From: Trichoderma breve
Lineage: Eukaryota > Ascomycota > Sordariomycetes > Hypocreales > Hypocreaceae
Direction: 5' to 3'
DNA: 64,000 nt
Assembly (NCBI RefSeq): GCF_028502605.1
Contig: NC_079235.1
Location: 3,658,001-3,722,000 of the forward strand
In this document: positions 58,301 to 64,000 of the stretch, piece after piece
Layout of the letters: each line of letters begins with the position of its first letter
Numbering within the stretch: position 1 is the first letter of the stretch
The notes under the pieces: model-generated
The model's input: the letters and a program-made list of their open reading frames with translations, nothing else
Database searches by the model: none
Told to the model about the DNA's origin: nothing
Program-made: the position numbers and the translations under genes

Positions 58301-58466
58301 CATCCACCGCAACGTAGCACCAAAGTACTCTGGACTTGAAAAGCTACCCCGCACCCGGTCGCATTTCTACAGCGCTTCCTTCTGCTCTACCCCTCCAAAC
58401 CTCTTTTCTACCTCTTTTCCCGCTTCGGCACACACAAACCACACAAACTCTTCAACAACCGCAGCC
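55307..58466. other. 3.2-kb spacer with the acetyl-CoA synthetase promoter
   Basis: No gene is recognised in this long interval; reading frames are short, overlap on both strands and carry no motifs. A GGAT-type simple repeat lies at 56437-56452. The last ~430 bases before the acetyl-CoA synthetase start are pyrimidine-rich (58040-58200 especially), as in leaders of highly expressed fungal genes. Confidence 0.45.
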
Positions 58467-61119
58467 ATGGCCGACAACCAGGGAGTAGTCGTGGAAGCCC
58501 ACGAGATTGAGACTTTCCGTAAGGACTTCTTTGCGCTCCGTGCTTTTGCTTTTTTTCTCTTTTTTTTCTAGCCATTCCAAGCCGATGCTAACCTGTGCGC
58601 CCAACAGAGCCTCCTCAGAAGATGTTCGCAAGTATGTTGCCCGCTAGCCGCTCCTCGAAATCTCCGATAGACAGCCACCCCTACCCTTTTTAGTCGCGTT
58701 TGGCACCAGATCCAGCTGACATCTTTTTCTCTCTCACCCATTTGACAGAGCACCCCGGCAAACCCCACATTGCAAGTGAGTAAACCGTTTTCCTAAACAC
58801 CTCAAAGAAGCTGCCCCGTATCTGCACCGGTCTCGGCGCAGTCCGCGGGGGGCAACCCGGACGGCCGGAATTGCGTCAAATCAACGGCGCGTTTTTTCCG
58901 CCTGTCCGGTCGGCCGGTGCAGCTTACTACTACGGTCACGCAATCGAGACTATCGAGATGTTGATTGCTGACAATGCTTGAAAAACGATAGGCCTTGAGG
59001 AGTACCAGAAGCTCTACAAGGAGTCCATCACCGAGCCCAACAAGTTCTGGGGCCGAACAGCTCGCGAGCTGCTTTCCTGGACCCGCGACTTTGAGACCGT
59101 CTCTGCCGGCAGCCTCGCTGAGGGCGATATCAAGTGGTTCGTAGAGGGCCAGCTCAACGCCTGCTACAACGCTGTCGACCGCCATGCTTACAAGGACCCT
59201 AACCGCGTTGCCATCATTTACGAAGCTGATGAGGTCGACGATGGCCGCAACGTCACCTACAGCGAGCTTCTTCGCGATGTCTCCAAGGTTGCTTGGGTCC
59301 TGAAGCAGGCCGGCATCAAGAAGGGCGACACCGTTGCCATCTACATGCCCATGATTCCCGAGGCCGTTGTCGCCATCCTGGCCTGTGTCCGTATCGGTGC
59401 CGTCCACTCCGTTGTTTTCGCCGGTTTCTCCGCCGACGCTCTCCGGGACCGTGTCCTTGATGCCAAGTCCAGATTCGTCATTACTTCCGATGAGGGCAAG
59501 CGAGGTGGCAAGTTCATTGGCACCAAGAAGATTGTCGACGATGCTCTGAAGCAGTGCCCCGACGTCAGCAACGTTCTTGTCTACCGCCGCACCGGCGCCG
59601 ATATCAACATGGTTCCTGGCCGTGATCTGTGGTGGCACGAGGAGGTCGAGAAGTGGCCCAGCTACATCGCCCCCGAGCCCATGAACTCTGAGGATCCCCT
59701 CTTCCTTCTCTACACCTCTGGCTCTACCGGAAAGCCCAAGGGTGTCATGCACACCACCGCCGGCTACTTGCTTGGCGCCGCCCTGACCGGCAAGTACGTC
59801 TTCGATATCCACGACGGCGACCGCTACTTCTGCGGTGGTGATGTTGGTTGGATTACTGGCCACACCTATGTCGTTTACTCTCCCCTGCTCTTGGGTGTTT
59901 CCACAGTCGTCTTCGAGGGCACACCTGCCTACCCCAACTTCTCAAGATACTGGGACATCATTGAGAAGCACAACATCACTCAGTTCTACGTTGCTCCCAC
60001 CGCCCTGAGACTGCTCAAGCGAGCTGGTGATGAGCACGTCCGCGGCAACTTCAAGTACCTGCGAACTCTCGGTTCCGTCGGTGAGCCCATCGCTGCCGAG
60101 GTCTGGAAGTGGTACTATGAGATTGTTGGCAAGGAGAGCGCCCACATTGTTGATGTAAGTTCTAACAATCCCGAAAATCTTGATTCCTGCCAGCCTGGGT
60201 GGAAAGGGGATAAAAACCCCACCAAAAAGAAGGTAATACTAATAGACGACTTACAGACTTACTGGCAAACCGAGACTGGCTCCAACGTCATCACACCTCT
60301 GTCCGGTATTACCCCCATGAAGCCCGGCAGTGCTTCACTACCATTCTTCGGCATTGAGCCCGCCATCATTGACCCTGTCTCTGGTGAGGAGCTCCACGGC
60401 AACAACGTTGAGGGTGTCCTTGCTTTCAAGCAGTCATGGCCCAGCATTGCCCGTACCGTCTATGGTAGCCACAAGCGATACCTGGACACCTACCTGCACG
60501 TCTACAAGGGCTACTACGTAAGAACCCCCAATGTTTGCAGGCGTTCTAAGAGTAAACATATATCTAACATGGAGACATAATAGTTCACTGGTGATGGTGC
60601 CGCTCGTGACCACGAGGGATTCTACTGGATCCGAGGACGTGTCGATGACGTCGTCAACGTCAGTGGTCACCGTCTCTCCACTGCCGAAATCGAGGCTGCC
60701 CTGATTGAGCACCACTCTGTTGCCGAAGCCGCCGTCGTTGGTGTTTCCGACGAGCTGACTGGCCAGGCTGTCAACGCCTTCGTCGCTCTCAAGGATGGCA
60801 ACGAGAGCACAGATGCGCTCCGCAAGGAGCTCGTCCTGCAAGTCCGCAAGAGCATTGGCCCCTTTGCCGCCCCCAAGGCTGTCTTCATCATTGGAGATCT
60901 CCCCAAGACTCGAAGTGGCAAGATTATGCGTCGTATCCTGAGAAAGGTGCTGGCGGGTGAGGAGGATCAGCTTGGTGATGTTTCAACGGTAAGCCATTAC
61001 TCCCCCTTCTCCTTGATCTAGGGAAAGACTCGGTGTAACTAATCATCCTCCTTCAGCTGTCCGATCCTTCAGTCGTTGATAAGATCATCGCCACCGTCCA
61101 CGAGGCTAGGGGAAAATAA
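58467..61119 (+). CDS. acs1: Acetyl-CoA synthetase (AMP-forming), cytosolic/nuclear
   Basis: Seven exons, 58467-58518, 58608-58631, 58749-58775, 58992-60154, 60257-60517, 60584-60988 and 61057-61119, give 664 residues. The first three exons are tiny (52, 24 and 27 nt) and hold EIETFQPPQKMFAKHPGKPHI, a block conserved in fungal FacA-type enzymes. The AMP-binding P-loop [10 protein letters not shown] lies at 276-285, the core YWQTETG at 424-430, [14 protein letters not shown] at 527-540, and the acetylatable catalytic Lys622 in SGKIMRR. It converts acetate, ATP and CoA to acetyl-CoA for gluconeogenesis, lipid synthesis and histone acetylation. No targeting peptide is present. Codon use is strongly C-biased. 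The 102-nt intron 4 is stop-free and of length 3n. Confidence 0.96.
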
Positions 61120-61842
61120 ATTAAGTAAATAGCAATTTGGGAGTCAGCAGGATTTGTTTTTCGCATTTAGCTTGTCAGTCGATACAATTCGGATAGGAGA
61201 CAATGTCCGTCGGAGGTTAAAAAACCAGGGTAATATGGGGGGAGAACTCTTTGGGATGAAGATACGACATGGGATAGCATTTTGATATCTAAGACGACGA
61301 ATCCAATTTTTTACGTTACACTGATGGCGGATTCTCTTGTGATACAGACTGGATGATGCTGATAAGGCGAGAGTTCAAGGCTTGACGAGAGTTCCACTCG
61401 CTGAGGAATCAGCAAAGGACGCGCGTACTCTTCGGCTAGTAAGACGTTAAAGTACGTGTAGCTTGCAAATAAGGTTCGATGCATGCATGGGAGTTGAGTT
61501 GTTCGACGCAGTTTCTGCCAAGGAGAGATTTGTAAACGCGAATCAGAAGTACAGCCGGTACGGGGCATGTATGGCCTGGGTACATCTCCGCCTAGGTATC
61601 CAAGCGAATGTAAGGGATAGTGTTGAGCACACACTATCTGACACTTTTTCATCCGATAATCGTTGCTCAATGCGCCACCGATTCGGGAATGGAGTCGAGC
61701 CAAGACTGACAATGCAGCACAGCCTGGAAACAAGACCCACGCCGACGATTCCGGGAGATGCAACACTAAGACATTGGAAGTCGAATCTGCGTTTGTGTAA
61801 AGTAGTACATGCGAAAGGGGGGGCTTGTATCTGTGTGGGCGG

Positions 61843-61910
61843 CGGGTTTAGTGCAGAACAAGTCTGTGATGGTGGTGATGGGCCGGGTTTAGTGTAGAAC
61901 AAGTTTGTGA
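61843..61910. repeat. 27-bp direct repeat pair
   Basis: Copies at 61843-61869 and 61884-61910 start 41 bp apart and differ at two positions, both C in the first and T in the second copy. They share GGGTTTAGTG and AGAACAAGT. Confidence 0.85.
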
Positions 61911-62249
61911 GATATCCGGCGTAAATCACACAGGCGGCCTCACAGAACAGCAAAAACTGGAGTAAAAAGAGCCGGGAGTAAAGAGGGGAGTTTGGGCTAA
62001 AAGCCGAGAGATTGGGTAGTTTTTCGTGAAAGAAGAAAAAATGTTGGTTCGAAATGGTCAGCGCCAAGACAAAAGGCGTCGTCATGGGACGAGGGCGCTG
62101 AGATTCGGGGATTCTCGTTGGTTGGATCGGGGCTGCAAGTCTCATCGGGGCGAAGCGTGATGAGGACATTCTACATACGATTCAGGCAGTAGAAGGTCTT
62201 TGTCTCTTGTTAGAGGATTCCATGTCTGCTTTGCTGTATCCATATTCGC

Positions 62250-62276
62250 GATGATGATGATGATGATGATGATGAT
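62250..62276. repeat. (GAT)9 microsatellite
   Basis: Nine uninterrupted GAT triplets lie in non-coding sequence and are likely to vary in length between strains. Confidence 0.95.
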
Positions 62277-63591
62277 TTTTACTGTGTGTAATTAACATCT
62301 CTGGCGGTCAAGGGCCGCACGGGGCGGGTTTTTTCCTTTTTCTTGGCCAAGAGTGGCTCAGCCCTCCTTATACGAGTTATGAGGGTGAGAAATGGGGTGA
62401 CGGGATGTGTTTTACGATGTCGAGACGAGATGAGTTTATTTTAATCCTTATTCTTTTTTTCTCGGTTAACGGAGATGCCCGTTATCGATAGATAAATGCT
62501 GGCTCTTTAGAGATACAAGATCAGATTCTCTTACACAACATTGATCTACTGTCTGCATCGAATAGTTTTGCACGTTTCCAATGTCTCTAGTCTCTGATAC
62601 GAAACAAGCGCTTCCATTGCCGCAGTGTTTCCGGCTCTTGTAACACGGACTCTATAATTGGGTCAGCAGGGATTCATGGTCAGAGAAGGCGAGTGACACG
62701 AGCGGAGCTGCAGGGATGCCCCAGGGAGTTTCAGGGTATCGCAGTATGCATAACAGCGCCAGTCGATGTTAAAAAGTTGGAGGCCTGTAGAGGCGAGGTA
62801 TGGAAACAAAATCACCACCTGCATCACCTGCAGTCACAACCGAGACACGCAATACTAAATGGATGACGTCGGGAAGAAGAACAGAACAGAATAGGCATCA
62901 AGTGACAACGCCCGCATCGTAGACCACAGTAGATAGCAATATTGGAGAAGACAAAATAATAACCGGCCTTAGTGTTGCATAGCCACGCTGCGAAACAGAC
63001 TTGAAATCAAAGCACCCAAACGCCAAGCAGCCCTGCCTGTCATCAACCACTAATTTGCACGAGTCTAGCGCTGCTCAGTGGAGGCTTAGTGGGCCCTCAG
63101 CGCCCCCCAGAAGCTGCCAAGCTGCCGCTGCTAGCGACTCTTGTTAGTTCTAGCTGTCTTCTACCTACAGTAAGGTTCAACCGCCATCTGATGTTTGGTT
63201 TTGAGGCTTTCCTCCATCCTTTCTTTCTCTCCGCCTTCACCACATTATCGCCCTCTTTGTTCCTCCTTCATTGTCCCGGCCTCCGTCCGCGGCGCGCGCT
63301 TCCCCACCTCCGGGGCTTTCGTTTTCATTCCCTTTTCCTTTGGTCTCGTCGGCTTTTTCTTTTTTGTTTCCCTTCGCTGCATCTCTAAGTCCGATCGTTG
63401 TTCTGCGCCACGCTGACAGACGCAATCGCTTCTTGGCTTTGTCTTTGTTCTCTGGTTTAAGTTAAGAGACAGTCCGGTTCGGTCATCTGGATGGCCTGTT
63501 TGCGATAACACAGCTTTCCCTCTTTGCTTCTACTCTATTACGTCCCGCCTATATCGCTGGGGGGCCGTGTAGATATACCCACCCCGCAGCT

Positions 63592-64000
63592 ATGGTTGCG
63601 CTCCGGCCTCTTCTGGCCGCTTTTGCTAGCACTGCCTTGTTAGCCCAGTCCACGATTGGTATTGTTTGCTCCTCCAACATAACCTGTTGCTCTCTTGACT
63701 TGACTGGTTCCCATTTACTGACGTTGGCCCCGGCTGTAGCGCATTCGTTGAAGAGGAGTCCTCTCAACTACGTGTCTGTCATTGACAATGTCAAGATCCA
63801 CACACCTGCCGGTCGAGTTCATTCGCATTCCGACTTCGACCTGACCTTCTCCTTCAACGAGGGAGAAGAGAGAGTCCGACTATCGCTTCACCCGAACCAC
63901 GATATCCTCCACGATGACTTTGAGGTGACGTTTCTCGACTCGGAAGGAAAGGTCAAGTCGAGAGAAAAGGTGGAACGTGCCGAGCACAAGGTCTACCGAG
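63592..64000 (+). CDS. ADAM-type (M12B) secreted/membrane metalloprotease, N-terminal part
   Basis: Exons 63592-63658 and 63740 to the window edge give the first ~109 residues of a longer protein. Residues 1-~20 are a signal peptide (ALRPLLAAFASTALLAQS). The propeptide follows with a HSLKRSPLNYVSVIDNVKIHTPAGRVHSHSDFDLTF-like pattern and LSLHPNHDILHDDFEV, which matches the fungal ADAM-B (disintegrin and metalloprotease) pro-domain as I know it. The zinc-binding HExxH, disintegrin and membrane segments would lie beyond the edge, so catalytic competence cannot be judged. The intron has donor GTATTG, branch TACTGAC and acceptor TAG. It is a single-copy-type gene in many Ascomycota. Confidence 0.82.
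   Translation, partial: MVALRPLLAAFASTALLAQSTIGIVCSSNITCCSLDLTGSHLLTLAPAVAHSLKRSPLNYVSVIDNVKIHTPAGRVHSHSDFDLTFSFNEGEERVRLSLHPNHDILHDDFEVTFLDSEGKVKSREKVERAEHKVYR

Larger units (their letters stand above)
61120..63591. other. 2.5-kb spacer with the metalloprotease promoter
   Basis: No gene is recognised. The left end holds the acetyl-CoA synthetase 3' UTR. A 27-bp direct repeat pair (61843-61910) and a (GAT)9 microsatellite (62250-62276) lie in the middle. The right end, about 63190-63590, is a C/T-rich leader of the metalloprotease gene. Confidence 0.45.

Noticed and set aside
58802..59863. 353-codon open frame antisense to acetyl-CoA synthetase
   Set aside because: It is the mirror of strongly C-biased codons on the real strand, which removes stops from the opposite frame. 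It has no family motif, and the sense strand is certain.
61543..62169. 208-codon minus-strand open frame in the spacer after acetyl-CoA synthetase
   Set aside because: Composition is irregular (Phe run, Pro/Arg patches), no domain, no splice structure, and it crosses the 27-bp repeat pair. Kept as non-coding.
1..64000. tRNA, 5S rRNA, CRISPR arrays and attachment sites
   Set aside because: I scanned by eye for B-box sequence (GGTTCGAAT-like), for the dispersed fungal 5S gene, and for regularly spaced repeats and saw none. A tRNAscan or Infernal run would be decisive.

Overview
The window is nuclear DNA of a filamentous ascomycete, almost certainly a Trichoderma of the harzianum/virens group. 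The genes carry short spliceosomal introns (about 50-120 nt) with GTRNGT-like donors, CTRAC-type branch points and AG acceptors. The gene at 9739-10900 reads, from memory, as nearly identical to the Trichoderma 33-kDa endochitinase Chit33. Start codons, splice sites and protein lengths below were derived by hand from the sequence; most junctions are fixed by frame continuity and by conserved protein motifs across the splice.

Layout, left to right. 1-6.8 kb is dense housekeeping: the 3' end of an unidentified gene, an HSM3/PSMD5-like proteasome-base chaperone (-), the Pol III subunit RPC31 (+), the GLFG nucleoporin NUP49 (-) and the polyadenylation factor FIP1 (+). 6.8-17.8 kb holds secreted and membrane proteins separated by long spacers: Chit33 (+), an M50-type membrane metallopeptidase (-), a nine-exon multi-pass membrane protein (+) and a GH128 beta-1,3-glucanase (-). 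17.8-23.65 kb is a 5.8-kb gene-poor stretch ending at a UPC2-like Zn2Cys6 regulator (+). 25.9-31 kb has a small GXWXG/DUF4334 protein (+), a conserved hypothetical protein (+) and a LtrA-family membrane protein (-). 31.8-53.6 kb is again dense and housekeeping: ATP15 (+), MAK10/NAA35 (+), the peroxisomal carrier PMP47/ANT1 (-), a 1.6-kaa acidic AT-hook protein (+), RPN6 (-), MGE1 (+), RFC1 (-), mitochondrial L16 (+) and RFC5 (+). 54.0-55.3 kb holds an unrecognised repeat-containing gene. 55.3-58.5 kb is empty. 58.5-61.1 kb is acetyl-CoA synthetase. The window ends inside an ADAM-type metalloprotease gene.

Functional themes. Chit33 and the GH128 glucanase act on fungal wall polymers (mycoparasitism or wall remodelling). 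Three genes concern the proteasome or chaperones (HSM3-like, RPN6, MGE1). RFC1 and RFC5, two subunits of the same pentameric clamp loader, lie about 1.8 kb apart with a mitochondrial ribosomal protein gene between them, and both promoters carry paired CGCG boxes of the MBF/MluI type. Acetyl-CoA synthetase and the peroxisomal ATP carrier both serve acyl activation.

I saw no tRNA, rRNA, CRISPR array, intact transposon or secondary-metabolite cluster. The most unusual items are the orphan repeat gene at 54.0-55.3 kb, the paired CGCG boxes of the RFC genes, a palindromic 8-mer (TACATGTA) recurring only between genes, and stop-free introns of length 3n in two genes.
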